Source of the DNA: Thalassobium sp. R2A62
Lineage (GTDB): Bacteria > Pseudomonadota > Alphaproteobacteria > Rhodobacterales > Rhodobacteraceae
DNA length: 64,000 nucleotides
Reading direction: 5' to 3'
NCBI RefSeq assembly: GCF_000161835.1
Contig: NZ_GG697169.2
Coordinates: forward strand, 729,852 to 793,851
A model generated the notes under the pieces. That model saw only the letters and a program-made list of their open reading frames with translations. It was not told the origin of the DNA and did no database searches. The translations under genes and the position numbers were made by a program. Every line of letters begins with the position of its first letter. The first letter of the stretch is position 1. Positions 1 to 9,250 of the stretch are shown here, piece by piece.

Positions 1-243
1 CACCATCGCGATGCCACGCTGCGCGGGCGGGACATCATTGACGACAGTTCCGTCGATTTCCAACGTGCCTTCACTGATTTTCTCGAGCCCTGCAATCATC
101 CGCAGCAACGTAGATTTACCGCAGCCCGAAGGGCCAACAAATACAATGAGCTCGCCCGTGGTGATATCCAGATTGATGCCCTTGAGCACTTCGACGGTGC
201 CGCCATAGACCTTGGCCACGTTCGTCAGTTTAAGATCAGCCAT
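1..243 (-). CDS. aglK: ABC transporter ATP-binding protein, alpha-glucoside uptake (partial)
   Basis: N-terminal 81 residues of an ABC ATPase; the rest lies beyond the left edge. It starts with [15 protein letters not shown] and has a complete Walker A ([19 protein letters not shown]), as in the MalK/UgpC group of sugar importer ATPases. It is the last visible gene of a leftward operon after binding protein, two permeases and alpha-glucosidase, the same order as rhizobial aglEFGAK, so it should energise the AglFG permease on the cytoplasmic face. The start is the ATG 18 bp after the alpha-glucosidase stop, with a purine-rich GAGGGAAC just upstream. The symbol is inferred from gene order. Confidence 0.9.
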   Translation of the reverse strand, partial: MADLKLTNVAKVYGGTVEVLKGINLDITTGELIVFVGPSGCGKSTLLRMIAGLEKISEGTLEIDGTVVNDVPPAQRGIAMV

Positions 244-261
244 TGTTCCCTCTCCCCTAGT

Positions 262-1917
262 TTATGTGCGTTTGAGCGCGAGGCACGGCTGCCACGGGCC
301 AAGGTGTAGTTTCCCGTCCGCAGACAAGCTTGCGCTGCTCAACTCGGCGCCGATCATCGTCCAATCGCCAGCTGGCAACATTGCCTCGGATGGCGTGTCG
401 CTCAGGTTGAATGCGCAAAAGATCGTCTCGTCCCCATAGGTGCGGGTGAAATGGACCACGTCGCCAAGGGCCTCGACACCGCTATGGGACCCTTTGGCCA
501 GCGCAGGATGCCCGTGGCGAAACGCTATCGCACGGCGGTAGTGGTGCAAAATCGCCGTCGGATCATCCTCTTGCGTTGCGGCAGATCGTGGCAAGTGATC
601 ATGGCTGACGGGCAGCCAAGGCGTGCCAGTCGTAAAGCCGCCATTCTGATTGGATTTTTCCCAAACGATAGGTGTGCGACAACCGTCTCGACCTTTGAAT
701 TCCGGCCAAAACTCGATGCCATAGGGATCTTGGAGATCCTCAAACGCCACCTCGGCCTCGGCCAGGCCCAGCTCTTCACCTTGGTACAGGCAAACAGAGC
801 CACGCAGGCACATCAGCATGGTGGTGAATAGTCGCAAGGCTGCGGGTGTTAAGTTCCAGCGTGACACGTGGCGCTGCACGTCGTGGTTGGAATACGCCCA
901 GCAGGCCCAACCATCTGCTGCCACTTCGTCTACACGGGCAAAAACTTCGGCAACACGCGGCGCGGTCAGCGGCTTTTGCTCGAGCAGTTCAAACGCATAG
1001 CACATATGAACCAGATCATCGCCGCGCGTGTACTCGCCCATGATCTCTAGCCCGCGTTGGGCATCGCCTACCTCGCCCACGGCCGTGGCTGCAGGGTACT
1101 CATCCAACAACGCACGGAACTTGCGCAAAAACTCTAGGTTCTCGGGCTGGTTTTTTGAATGCAGGTGTTCTTGGTGATTGTAAGGGTTCACCGACGGCGC
1201 AATCGTCGAATTACGCTGATCCAGCGGCAGCGCAGGATTATCACGCAGCTCTTTGTCCGCCATGTAAAAATTGATCGTGTCGAGCCGGAAACCATCAACA
1301 CCGCGGTCTAACCAAAAGCGTGTCGCTTCTAGCAACGCGTCTTGGACTGGCATGTGGTGAAAATTGAGGTCCGGCTGCGACGCCAGGAAGTTGTGCAAGA
1401 AGTATTGCTCGCGGCGCGTGTCCCACTGCCAAGCAGAGCCACCAAAGATCGACAGCCAGTTATTAGGCGGTGTGCCGTCAGGTTTAGGGTCAGCCCAGAC
1501 ATACCAGTCGGATTTATCGTTATCTCGGCTGACGCGGCTGGCCTGAAACCACGGGTGTTCATCCGACGTGTGCGACAGCACGAGGTCGATCATCACCTTG
1601 ACCCCTAAGCGGTGAGCCGTGTCCACCACCGCGTCAAAATCCGCAATACTGCCGAACATAGGATCGACATCACAGTAGTCGCTGACGTCATAACCGAAAT
1701 CCTTCATTGGCGAGGTGAAGAACGGCGAAATCCAGATCCCATCAACACCCAGCGACGCGATATAGGGCAGTCGCTGTACAATTCCCAAGAGATCGCCTAT
1801 GCCGTCACCATTGCTGTCTTGGAAACTACGCGGATAGATCTGATAGATCACGGCACCCCGCCACCAATCAGGGTCAATGGCTGTTTGCAGCATAGGGGTA
1901 TGGTCCATTTTCGTCAT
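262..1917 (-). CDS. aglA: Alpha-glucosidase, glycoside hydrolase family 13
   Basis: 551-residue cytoplasmic GH13 enzyme that should hydrolyse imported alpha-glucosides to glucose. Visible family signatures are VIYQIYPRSFQDSNGDGIGD at the N-terminus, DGFRLDTINF carrying the catalytic nucleophile Asp, AVGEVGD carrying the acid/base Glu, and YSNHDVQRHVSRW with the transition-state Asp. Length is normal for oligo-1,6-glucosidase/AglA-type enzymes. There is no signal peptide, which fits action after uptake by the adjacent ABC transporter. It lies between permease and ATPase genes in one operon. An in-frame ATG three codons downstream is an alternative start. The exact linkage preference cannot be read from sequence. 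Confidence 0.93.
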   Translation of the reverse strand: MTKMDHTPMLQTAIDPDWWRGAVIYQIYPRSFQDSNGDGIGDLLGIVQRLPYIASLGVDGIWISPFFTSPMKDFGYDVSDYCDVDPMFGSIADFDAVVDTAHRLGVKVMIDLVLSHTSDEHPWFQASRVSRDNDKSDWYVWADPKPDGTPPNNWLSIFGGSAWQWDTRREQYFLHNFLASQPDLNFHHMPVQDALLEATRFWLDRGVDGFRLDTINFYMADKELRDNPALPLDQRNSTIAPSVNPYNHQEHLHSKNQPENLEFLRKFRALLDEYPAATAVGEVGDAQRGLEIMGEYTRGDDLVHMCYAFELLEQKPLTAPRVAEVFARVDEVAADGWACWAYSNHDVQRHVSRWNLTPAALRLFTTMLMCLRGSVCLYQGEELGLAEAEVAFEDLQDPYGIEFWPEFKGRDGCRTPIVWEKSNQNGGFTTGTPWLPVSHDHLPRSAATQEDDPTAILHHYRRAIAFRHGHPALAKGSHSGVEALGDVVHFTRTYGDETIFCAFNLSDTPSEAMLPAGDWTMIGAELSSASLSADGKLHLGPWQPCLALKRT

Positions 1918-1945
1918 GGAGCAGTCTTTCTAAGTTAAGTACGCG

Positions 1946-3088
1946 TTATTTGACCGAGCCGGCCAAGAGGCCGCGCACGAGGTATTTCTGCATCAAGAAG
2001 AACACACAGAGCGGCACAGCAATCGAGATGAACGCCGCTGTAGCGAGGATTTCCCAGTTGCCGCCTTTTGAGCCCAAGAGCTCAACAATCTGTTTTGTCA
2101 TTACGGTGGTGTCACCGGTTGCGTCGATCAAGAAGACAAGAGCCACCAGAAGATCATTCCATGTCCACAAGAACTGGAAGATCGCAAAGGACGCCAGTGC
2201 AGGAAACGACAGCGGCAGAATGATCTTGGTAAAGATTTGAAAATCAGTCGCGCCGTCAACCTTGGCGTTTTCGATGATGTCTCGTGGCAATCCCACCATG
2301 TAGTTTCGTAAGAGATAGATCGCGAGCGGTAGGCCAAATCCAGTATGAGCGAGCCACACCCCCAAGTAGCCCTTGCCGATACCAATCTCGTTGTGGAATT
2401 TCAGCAGTGGGATCAATGCCAATTGCAGTGGCACAACCAACAGACCCACAACCGCCGCGATGAGCAGTGCACGGCCCGGAAAGTCCATCCATGCCAATGC
2501 ATAGGCCGCAAAGGCCGCAACCAGTATCGGGATGATCGTGGCCGGTATCGTGACTGTCAGCGTGTTAAAAAACGCCTTGGCCATCCCACCGCTGTTTTTC
2601 GGATCAAGCAGGATGTTTTCATAGTTTTCGATCGTCCATTCGGGCGGTGCTGTTGCGGTCGTGAACACACGCGGTAGGCGTTCGCCCTCGAGCGTTGTAG
2701 GCGAGGTCATGACAAACGCACCCTGCCCGTCGACAGTCAACGTCCAGTCGTTTTTCAACTCAGCAACATCATCGGGGTCAAACGCTTCAGGTGCGCGCGA
2801 GGACGTCCCCCATTTGCTGACAGTGACTTCTGCACTTTCGAACAACGAGCCGCGAATTTCAAAACCGTCTGCGACGATGACTTCTTCGCCCGCAACACGG
2901 ATCGCGGAGTTTTGACGTTCTTGGCTGGACAGCGATGCCCACCAGCCCGATGTCGCGATCTGGTCCGACGTACGGAACGACGACACCAACAGACCCACAG
3001 TTGGGAACAGCCACAACAGGACGAGGACGAGAACCGAAAGGTTTACAGCCCAAGTCAGAGACGATTTGCTACCTGCGATATTATCCAT
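1946..3088 (-). CDS. aglG: Alpha-glucoside ABC transporter permease AglG
   Basis: 380-residue inner-membrane permease of the MalG type. One TM helix near residues 12-34 is followed by a periplasmic insert of ~100 residues (about 35-145) that is characteristic of AglG/MalG-like subunits, then a bundle of TM helices. The cytoplasmic EAA loop reads ENAKVDGATDFQIFTKIILP, the site that docks on the ATPase. The C-terminus KYLVRGLLAGSVKG-like ending is typical of MalG homologues. It is 13 bp downstream of aglF and 28 bp upstream of aglA, so co-transcribed. An AGGGGA ribosome site precedes the ATG. Confidence 0.93.
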   Translation of the reverse strand: MDNIAGSKSSLTWAVNLSVLVLVLLWLFPTVGLLVSSFRTSDQIATSGWWASLSSQERQNSAIRVAGEEVIVADGFEIRGSLFESAEVTVSKWGTSSRAPEAFDPDDVAELKNDWTLTVDGQGAFVMTSPTTLEGERLPRVFTTATAPPEWTIENYENILLDPKNSGGMAKAFFNTLTVTIPATIIPILVAAFAAYALAWMDFPGRALLIAAVVGLLVVPLQLALIPLLKFHNEIGIGKGYLGVWLAHTGFGLPLAIYLLRNYMVGLPRDIIENAKVDGATDFQIFTKIILPLSFPALASFAIFQFLWTWNDLLVALVFLIDATGDTTVMTKQIVELLGSKGGNWEILATAAFISIAVPLCVFFLMQKYLVRGLLAGSVK

Positions 3089-3101
3089 CTGATCTGTCCC
3101 C

Positions 3102-4121
3102 TTACTGCATTTCTTTGCGCGCGTTGCGCACGTTCCAAACGAGAATCGGCGTCACGAGCAGCATGATGACCATTGCCGCGGCAGACCCGACACCCCAATC
3201 AGAGGCACGGAATAGTTTGTCGTACATGTAGTTCGCCAAGACTTGGGTTTCCCACTGGCCGTTGGTCATCGCAAACACGATGTCAAAGACCTTGAGTACA
3301 ACGATTGTAATTGTCGTCCAGACCACGACAATGGTGCCTGCAATTTGCGGCATTTTGATTTTAAAGAAGATTTGGAAGGGGTTGGCACCGTCTACGATGG
3401 CAGCCTCGATCGTCTCTTCGGGGATACCGCGCAGAGCCGCCGAAAGGATGACCATCGCAAAGCCAGTCTGGATCCAGATCAGAACAGTCATAAGAAAGAA
3501 GTTGTTCCAGAATGGGATCGTTAGCCATTGCTGCGGGTCGTCCCCACCAAAGAACAGGTAGAGCGCGTTCAGCACACCGATCTGATCCGCCTCGGGTGGA
3601 CGTGCATCATAAACCAGTTTCCAGATCACCGCCGCACCAACGAACGAGATGGCCATCGGCATAAAGATCAACGCCTTGGCGATATTGCCCCAGCGGATGC
3701 GGTCAGTCAGTTGAGCGACCAACAGGCCAAAGATTGTCGACATGGCAGGCACGATCAGCAACCACATCAGGTTGTTTGTCAGCGCCTCCCAGAATTTGGG
3801 TTCGGCCATCATCTGGGTGTAATTGTCTAGACCAACAAAGTTGTAGTCTGTTGTGCCATCGGCCAGCGTCATACGTTCCGTGAGAGACAGCCGCAGCGTC
3901 TCGACCACCGGATAGGCCAGATAGAGGCCAAGCGCGGCCAAAGCCGGAAAGAGAAAGAGCCAAGGACGGATCATGTTGGCGCGGTTGATATTGCGCCCGG
4001 CGTTCGGCCCCTTGGCAGGGAACAGCACCTTGTCCAGAAACTGGTTCGAGAAATAGAAATAGCTGATACAGCCACCTACCCCGATGATCACAGTCAACAG
4101 ACCTTGTAGTGCTGGATGCAT
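3102..4121 (-). CDS. aglF: Alpha-glucoside ABC transporter permease AglF
   Basis: 339-residue MalF-type permease partnering AglG. TM helices are visible from residue ~5 and from ~52 on, and the EAA loop reads EAAIVDGANPFQIFFKIKMP. Length is normal for AglF. The gene follows the binding-protein gene after a 126 bp spacer that holds a strong hairpin, which probably sets the usual higher expression of the binding protein relative to the membrane subunits (inference). Confidence 0.92.
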   Translation of the reverse strand: MHPALQGLLTVIIGVGGCISYFYFSNQFLDKVLFPAKGPNAGRNINRANMIRPWLFLFPALAALGLYLAYPVVETLRLSLTERMTLADGTTDYNFVGLDNYTQMMAEPKFWEALTNNLMWLLIVPAMSTIFGLLVAQLTDRIRWGNIAKALIFMPMAISFVGAAVIWKLVYDARPPEADQIGVLNALYLFFGGDDPQQWLTIPFWNNFFLMTVLIWIQTGFAMVILSAALRGIPEETIEAAIVDGANPFQIFFKIKMPQIAGTIVVVWTTITIVVLKVFDIVFAMTNGQWETQVLANYMYDKLFRASDWGVGSAAAMVIMLLVTPILVWNVRNARKEMQ

Positions 4122-4191
4122 AATCGTGTCCCCCCGATACTGTAGGCGTCACCAGACCGCTGGTATGGATCACTACGGTTAGTGAGCGCGA

Positions 4192-4218
4192 GTGGCCCGG
4201 TTTAAAACCCGGACCACC
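4192..4218 (-). promoter_or_regulatory. Hairpin in the aglE-aglF spacer
   Basis: Inverted repeat with arms GTGG-CCGG and CCGG-CCAC around an A/T-rich loop (GTGGCCCGGTTT / AAACCCGGACCAC, one mismatch). It lies inside the operon just downstream of the binding-protein stop and has no following U-run. It may be an mRNA-stabilising or partial-termination hairpin of the kind common after binding-protein genes. This is seen in sequence; function is inferred. Confidence 0.45.
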
Positions 4219-4247
4219 CGTTTGCATGTACGCTAAAGCGTGATCGC

Positions 4248-5534
4248 TTACTTCAAAGCGTCCCAGCTGTCCTGGATGCCAGAAGCAACTTCCCCGGCGT
4301 CTTTGCCGCCTGCATAGTCAACCATGCCTGTCCAGAACGAACCAGCACCAACGCCACCTGGCATCAGGTCAGATGCGTCAAAGCGGAATGTTGTCGCGTT
4401 GAGCAAGATGTCGTTCATGCGACGTGCTGTGTCAGACGAGAACTTGGCGCTATCAACACCTTTGTGTGGTGTAAGGAAGCCACCGGCCTGCATCCAGACT
4501 TCGTGGGCTGCCGGATCACGCAAAAATGCAACCAGTTCCTGAGCGGCGTCAGATGGGTTTGTGATCGCGAATAATGTGCCTGCACCCAAAACAGGGCTGC
4601 CAAGGTCTTTGTCAGCGTAGGCTGGGAAGTAGAAGAAGTCTGCATCTGTGCCCACTTCTGTGCCTTCGGGGAAGAACGCAGGAATGAACGACGCTTGGCG
4701 GTGCATGTAGCACTGTGGAGGCGAAGAGAAGAGACCCTTAGGGCTGTCACGGAAGTCGGTAGATGCCACTGCACCAGCGCCACCCGAAACATATGCGTCG
4801 TTACGTGCAAATGCGCCAAACTCTTTGATCGCGGCAACGACGGCTGGGTCGGTGAACGGTATCTCGTTTGAAACCCACTGGTCATAGACGGCTGGCGACT
4901 GTGTGCGGAGCATCAGGTCTTCGACCCAGTCTGTCGCGGGCCAACCTGTCGCGCCACCGGAACCCAGACCAATACACCAAGGTGTGCCACCGTCTGCGAC
5001 GATCTGGTCAGACAATGCTTTGAGGTCTTCCATGGATTCTGGAATGTCATATCCAGCATCTTCAAAGTTCTCTGGCGAATACCAAACGAGCGACTTGAGG
5101 TCGACGCGGAAGAACATGCCGTAGAGATTGTCGGCGCCCGTCTGGTCTGCATATGTGCCCAGATCGACCCAAGACTGACCTGCCGCATAGTTTTCACGGA
5201 TCCAGTCCGCTGTATCATCAGCCAATGGCGTCAAGAAACCGCGCGATGCCATGTCCGCTGCCAAACCAGGCTGTGGGAACACAGTGATGTTTGCAGATGA
5301 ACCGGCTTCGGCATCGATCAGCACCTGCTGCTCGAGGCTGTCAGAACCAGTGTATTTTACAGTGGCGCCTGTCTGCTCTGCGAAGATGTCAAAGATTTCA
5401 GCGATCGTCTCGGCCTCTGGGCTCAGCCAAGGGCCAGCAACGGTGATCGTTTGACCGTCAAGATGACCGGCAGCATGCGACATGCCCGCGGCCAAAGCCA
5501 TTGTTGCCACACCGGCGTACAATGAAAGTTTCAT
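4248..5534 (-). CDS. aglE: Periplasmic alpha-glucoside-binding protein
   Basis: 428-residue extracellular solute-binding protein (family 1). It delivers alpha-glucosides to AglFG. The chosen start gives MKLSLYAGVATMALAAGMSHA, a clean Sec signal peptide cleaved after SHA or AAG. It is preceded by a strong GGGAGG ribosome site (5542-5547). An open frame extends 38 codons further upstream but runs across the operator and promoter, so it is rejected as coding. The mature part contains typical features such as WVDLGTYADQTGADNLYG and GGAGAVASTDFRDSPKGLF. It is the first gene of the leftward operon and is divergent from lacI. Confidence 0.93.
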   Translation of the reverse strand: MKLSLYAGVATMALAAGMSHAAGHLDGQTITVAGPWLSPEAETIAEIFDIFAEQTGATVKYTGSDSLEQQVLIDAEAGSSANITVFPQPGLAADMASRGFLTPLADDTADWIRENYAAGQSWVDLGTYADQTGADNLYGMFFRVDLKSLVWYSPENFEDAGYDIPESMEDLKALSDQIVADGGTPWCIGLGSGGATGWPATDWVEDLMLRTQSPAVYDQWVSNEIPFTDPAVVAAIKEFGAFARNDAYVSGGAGAVASTDFRDSPKGLFSSPPQCYMHRQASFIPAFFPEGTEVGTDADFFYFPAYADKDLGSPVLGAGTLFAITNPSDAAQELVAFLRDPAAHEVWMQAGGFLTPHKGVDSAKFSSDTARRMNDILLNATTFRFDASDLMPGGVGAGSFWTGMVDYAGGKDAGEVASGIQDSWDALK

Positions 5535-5597
5535 AGGTTTCCTCCCAAGATGCGCGTTTGCGCGTTTAGTCTCATCCGCGATCCAAGAATCGATTCT

Positions 5598-5609
5598 CAA
5601 AGCGCTTTG
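5598..5609. promoter_or_regulatory. LacI-family operator, aglE side
   Basis: Perfect 12 bp palindrome CAAAGCGCTTTG, 63 bp upstream of the aglE start. It matches the central-CG operator style of LacI-family sugar regulators. A near-identical copy lies before the regulator gene. Confidence 0.7.
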
Positions 5610-5764
5610 GATGCCTTGAGGAAACCCCGACCCGCCAAACAAAGTCAATCACCTTTGCAAATATTTGCTGAAAAAGCCGATATGTAATCGATTGCAATGT
5701 TTTTACAGCTTGGCTCTTTTCTTTTGATACCAGCCTGTGTCAGATTGTCCTGCAACACGTACAT

Positions 5765-5777
5765 AAAAGCGCTTTGG
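5765..5777. promoter_or_regulatory. LacI-family operator, lacI side
   Basis: AAAAGCGCTTTGG, with a perfect AAAGCGCTTT core, ends 13 bp before the lacI ATG. The centre-to-centre distance to the other operator is ~167 bp, which is compatible with looping or with independent control of both operons and autoregulation. Confidence 0.7.
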
Positions 5778-5790
5778 AACCAATACCGCT

Positions 5791-6831
5791 ATGAACCTCA
5801 AGGAACTTTCTGAAAGCCTAGGGCTGTCACAGACCACGGTGAGCCGTGCCTTGAACGGCTATCCAGAGGTCAATGAAACAACACGCGCGCGGGTCGAAGC
5901 AGCCGCCAAGCGGTATAGCTATGTCCCCAATACACGCGCCAAGGGATTGGCCACGGGACGGTCCAACGCAATCGGTCACGTGATTCCAATTTCAAACAAG
6001 CACGAGATGGTGAACCCAGTCTTTGGTGACTTTATCGCGGGCGCTGGTGAAACCTATTCGCGCAATGGCTACGAAATGGTACTGTCTGTCGTTGATGATG
6101 TGGCCGAGGAAAAGACCTACCGCGAACTTCAGTCGCGCGGGACGATCGATGGCCTGATCGTCCACGGCCCTGTATTGAACGATCCACGCATTCCGTTTCT
6201 GAATGAAATCGGTTTGCCATTTGTAGTCCACGGTCGGGCTTCGGGGATCACGGCCCCCTATTCATGGCTGGACGTGAACAACAAGAGCGCGTTTGAGAGA
6301 GCAACGTCCTTCCTTTTGGACCTTGGGCATCGCCAGATCGCATTGATTAACGGTCTTGAGAACATGGATTTTGCCCATCGCCGTCGTGCCGGTTTTGAGG
6401 CGGCGCTTCGTGGGCGCGACATCTCGATCGATCCACTCTTGATGCGATCAGACGAGATGACAGAAACATTGGGCCACCGCTCGGCCCGGGATATGCTCGA
6501 GCAACCTGATCCCCCCACAGCTTTTGTCGTGTCATCAATGATCTGTGCCTTGGGTGTGCGTCGCGCGGTCGAGGAAATGGGTTTGACCTTGGCGCGCGAT
6601 GTATCTTTGATCACCTTCGACGATGACCTCTCGTATCTTCGCAATGGTGATGCATTGCCAATCTTTACGGCAACGCGGTCTTCAGTCCGTGAGGCGGGTC
6701 GCCGCTGCGCCGAAATGCTGCTCGCTAAGATTGCTGATCCGGACGCAGAGCCAACACATCAGCTGCTCGAAGCTGAATTGATGGTCGGGCGATCGACCGG
6801 CCCTGCCTCAGCATCCGGATCATCACGATGA
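5791..6831 (+). CDS. aglR: LacI-family transcriptional regulator of alpha-glucoside utilisation
   Basis: 346-residue LacI/GalR regulator. The N-terminal helix-turn-helix is at residues 1-50 (LKELSESLGLSQTTVSRALN, then the hinge region with PNTRAKGLATGRS). A periplasmic-binding-protein-like effector domain follows (GLIVHGPVLNDPRIPFL; LVDLGHRQI-type motif LLDLGHRQIALING). It is transcribed divergently from aglE, with palindromic operators near both promoters. It should repress both the transport operon and its own bgl-glk operon until an alpha-glucoside or derivative binds. Its stop overlaps the next start (ATGA). The symbol is by synteny. Confidence 0.88.
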   Translation: MNLKELSESLGLSQTTVSRALNGYPEVNETTRARVEAAAKRYSYVPNTRAKGLATGRSNAIGHVIPISNKHEMVNPVFGDFIAGAGETYSRNGYEMVLSVVDDVAEEKTYRELQSRGTIDGLIVHGPVLNDPRIPFLNEIGLPFVVHGRASGITAPYSWLDVNNKSAFERATSFLLDLGHRQIALINGLENMDFAHRRRAGFEAALRGRDISIDPLLMRSDEMTETLGHRSARDMLEQPDPPTAFVVSSMICALGVRRAVEEMGLTLARDVSLITFDDDLSYLRNGDALPIFTATRSSVREAGRRCAEMLLAKIADPDAEPTHQLLEAELMVGRSTGPASASGSSR

Positions 6832-8150
6832 ACTTTAGCCGATCCGATTTTCCCAAAGGGTTTCTCTTTGGGGCTGCAACGTCGTCCTATCAAATCGAAG
6901 GCCACGGCTTTGGCGGTGCTGGTTCAACGATGTGGGACACGTTTGCCGCAACGCCAGGCAATGTTGTTCGCGGCGAGAATGGCGCGCTGGCGTGCGATCA
7001 TTATCACCGTTTCGAAGAAGACTTTGATCTGATGCAAGCGGCTGGGTTCGACTGCTACCGGTTTTCCACCAGCTGGGCCCGAGTGATGCCTGAGGGGCGC
7101 GGCGCCATAAATCAAGAAGGTTTGGACTATTACGACCGCCTTGTTGACGCGATGCTTGAACGGGATCTCAAACCCTGCGCCACGCTCTATCACTGGGAAC
7201 TTCCCTCACCGTTGGCGGATATGGGTGGGTGGCAAAACCGCGACATAGCTGGGTGGTTTGGTGATTTCACCGAAGTGATCATGGGCCGCATTGGCGACCG
7301 TATGTTTAGCGCGGCTCCAATCAATGAACCTTGGTGCGTGGGCTGGCTAAGCCACTTTCTAGGCCATCATGCCCCCGGCCTGCGCGATATTCGCGCAACG
7401 GCCCATGCCATGCATCATGTTTTGTTGGCGCATGGCACCGCGATCGAACGCATGCGCGGTCTGGGTATGACCAACCTCGGTGCTGTTTGTAATTTTGAAT
7501 ATGCCGAACCCTACGATCAGAGCCCCGAAAGCCTAAAGTCAGCCAAGCTTTATGACGGCTATTACAACAGGTTCTTTATGGGGGGGATTTTCAGAAAGGA
7601 ATATCCGCAGATCGTGATGGACGGACTGGCCCCACATATGCCCAAAGGCTGGCAGGATGATTTTGATGTGATCGGAGCCCCGGTCGATTGGGCGGGTATC
7701 AACTATTACACCCGCAAAATCATGCAGCCAAATGATGGACCCTGGCCCAGTCATGAAGAAGCTGAAGGCCCCTTGGCTAAGACGTTTATGGATTGGGAAA
7801 TCTATCCTGAGGGTCTTTATGAATTTATCACACGGACCCACCGAGAATACACAAAAGGGCTTCCGATTTACGTGACCGAAAACGGTATGGCGTCGAATGA
7901 TCATCTAATTGATGGTGCGGTCGAAGACGCGGCACGCATCGACTATCTGAACCAGCATGTTGCAATGGCCAAACGTGCAGCCGACGAAGGCGTGCCTCTC
8001 GAGGGCTACTTTATGTGGTCGCTGCTCGACAATTATGAATGGGCGCTGGGCTATGAAAAACGCTTTGGGTTGGTCCATGTCGACTTTGAAACCTTGCAGC
8101 GGACGCCCAAAGCATCTTATCACGCACTAAAATTGGCTTTTGCCCGTTAA
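6828..8150 (+). CDS. Beta-glucosidase, glycoside hydrolase family 1
   Basis: 440-residue GH1 enzyme, cytoplasmic (no signal peptide). Signatures are FPKGFLFGAATSSYQIEG at the N-terminus, the acid/base motif APINEPWC (canonical TxNEP, here INEP) near residue 166 and the nucleophile motif IYVTENGMAS near 350. WSLLDNYEWALGYEKRFGLV is the conserved C-terminal stretch. It would release glucose from beta-glucosides. Its start overlaps the lacI stop by 4 bp, showing translational coupling, and glucokinase follows, so the operon turns di- or oligosaccharides into glucose-6-phosphate. Confidence 0.94.
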   Translation: MNFSRSDFPKGFLFGAATSSYQIEGHGFGGAGSTMWDTFAATPGNVVRGENGALACDHYHRFEEDFDLMQAAGFDCYRFSTSWARVMPEGRGAINQEGLDYYDRLVDAMLERDLKPCATLYHWELPSPLADMGGWQNRDIAGWFGDFTEVIMGRIGDRMFSAAPINEPWCVGWLSHFLGHHAPGLRDIRATAHAMHHVLLAHGTAIERMRGLGMTNLGAVCNFEYAEPYDQSPESLKSAKLYDGYYNRFFMGGIFRKEYPQIVMDGLAPHMPKGWQDDFDVIGAPVDWAGINYYTRKIMQPNDGPWPSHEEAEGPLAKTFMDWEIYPEGLYEFITRTHREYTKGLPIYVTENGMASNDHLIDGAVEDAARIDYLNQHVAMAKRAADEGVPLEGYFMWSLLDNYEWALGYEKRFGLVHVDFETLQRTPKASYHALKLAFAR

Positions 8151-8198
8151 AATCAAAACGCTTACCAACTGGCATTGCCGACGAAGGTCCAATTCAAC

Positions 8199-9158
8199 AT
8201 GAGCTATCCCTCAGACACCACCACATTGGTTGCGGATATCGGCGGCACAAACACGCGTGTCGCCCTAACCCGAGGCACCGATCTGCTGTCTGAAACCGTC
8301 AGCCGCTACCGTAATGCAGAGTTTGATAGCCTAACCCAAGTTTTGGAACAGTTCATCGCAGACCAAGGTGGCGTTGATCCAACAGCAGCCTGTGTTGCCG
8401 TTGCGGGCCCTGTTCATAATGGCACGGCAAAAATGACCAATCTTGATTGGGCCGTCGACGAGGCCACACTTGCACGCGCAACCCATGCAGAGACTGTAGC
8501 AATTCTGAACGATCTTCAGGCCCAAGGGCATGCATTGGGCCACCTGCCCGACAGTGCCCATGTAGAGATTGTCAAAGGCGCCAAATCCGACAGCAATCAA
8601 CCTCAGTTGGTTGTGGGCATTGGAACCGGGTTCAACATTGCGCCTGTCCACAACACCCCGAATGGTCGGATCGTCACTGCGGCCGAAGCGGGCCATGCGG
8701 GCCTACCAGCTGTGACATCCCAAGACCGAGCATTGGCAGATTATGTCGCCCAAGAGTACGGGTTCGCCAGCATCGAAGATGTCTTGTCTGGTCGCGGCCT
8801 CAGCCATGTTTACGGCTTTCTAACGGACGGACGCGAGATGACCGGCCATGAGATTATGCAAGCGTGTGCTAACAACAGCGATCCTGCTGCTCGTGAAACT
8901 GTCAAACTCTGCACCCGCAAATTGGGTCAGGTGATTGGCGATCTCGCATTGGTACAGCTGCCCTTTGGCGGGATTTATCTGGTGGGTGGTGTTAGCTGCG
9001 CTCTGGGCCCGTATTTGACAGAATTCGGGATGGCCGACGCAATGGCTGACAAAGGCCGGTTCTCTGACTTTGTTGCTCAGTTCGGCGTGTATGTTGTCCA
9101 AGATGACTATGCGGCTTTGATCGGTTCGGCCCATTATCTGAATGCAGCGGGCGAATAG
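8199..9158 (+). CDS. glk: Glucokinase
   Basis: 319-residue ROK-unrelated bacterial glucokinase (Glk family), phosphorylating glucose released by the neighbouring glucosidases. The N-terminal phosphate motif LVADIGGTNTRVAL and the second motif VVGIGTGFN are clear; AGPVHNGTAKMTNLDW contains the sugar-binding region. The ATG at 8199 gives MSYPSDTTTLVADIGG. An in-frame TTG eight codons upstream is possible but less likely. It is 48 bp after the GH1 gene in the same operon. Confidence 0.93.
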   Translation: MSYPSDTTTLVADIGGTNTRVALTRGTDLLSETVSRYRNAEFDSLTQVLEQFIADQGGVDPTAACVAVAGPVHNGTAKMTNLDWAVDEATLARATHAETVAILNDLQAQGHALGHLPDSAHVEIVKGAKSDSNQPQLVVGIGTGFNIAPVHNTPNGRIVTAAEAGHAGLPAVTSQDRALADYVAQEYGFASIEDVLSGRGLSHVYGFLTDGREMTGHEIMQACANNSDPAARETVKLCTRKLGQVIGDLALVQLPFGGIYLVGGVSCALGPYLTEFGMADAMADKGRFSDFVAQFGVYVVQDDYAALIGSAHYLNAAGE

Positions 9159-9250
9159 TTTCACAAAATCCTTACTGACGTAAAACTATCTTAAGACTTG
9201 AGCGGCTACCAAGGATCTAAGGGGAAAAGTTCCCTTGGATAAGAGGTGTT

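Noticed and set aside
262-439. Small + strand frames opposite the alpha-glucosidase gene
   Set aside because: Shadows of the GH13 gene with no independent evidence.
5535-5648. N-terminal extension of the aglE reading frame
   Set aside because: The extension covers the operator and promoter, and the inner ATG has both a strong ribosome site and a signal peptide.
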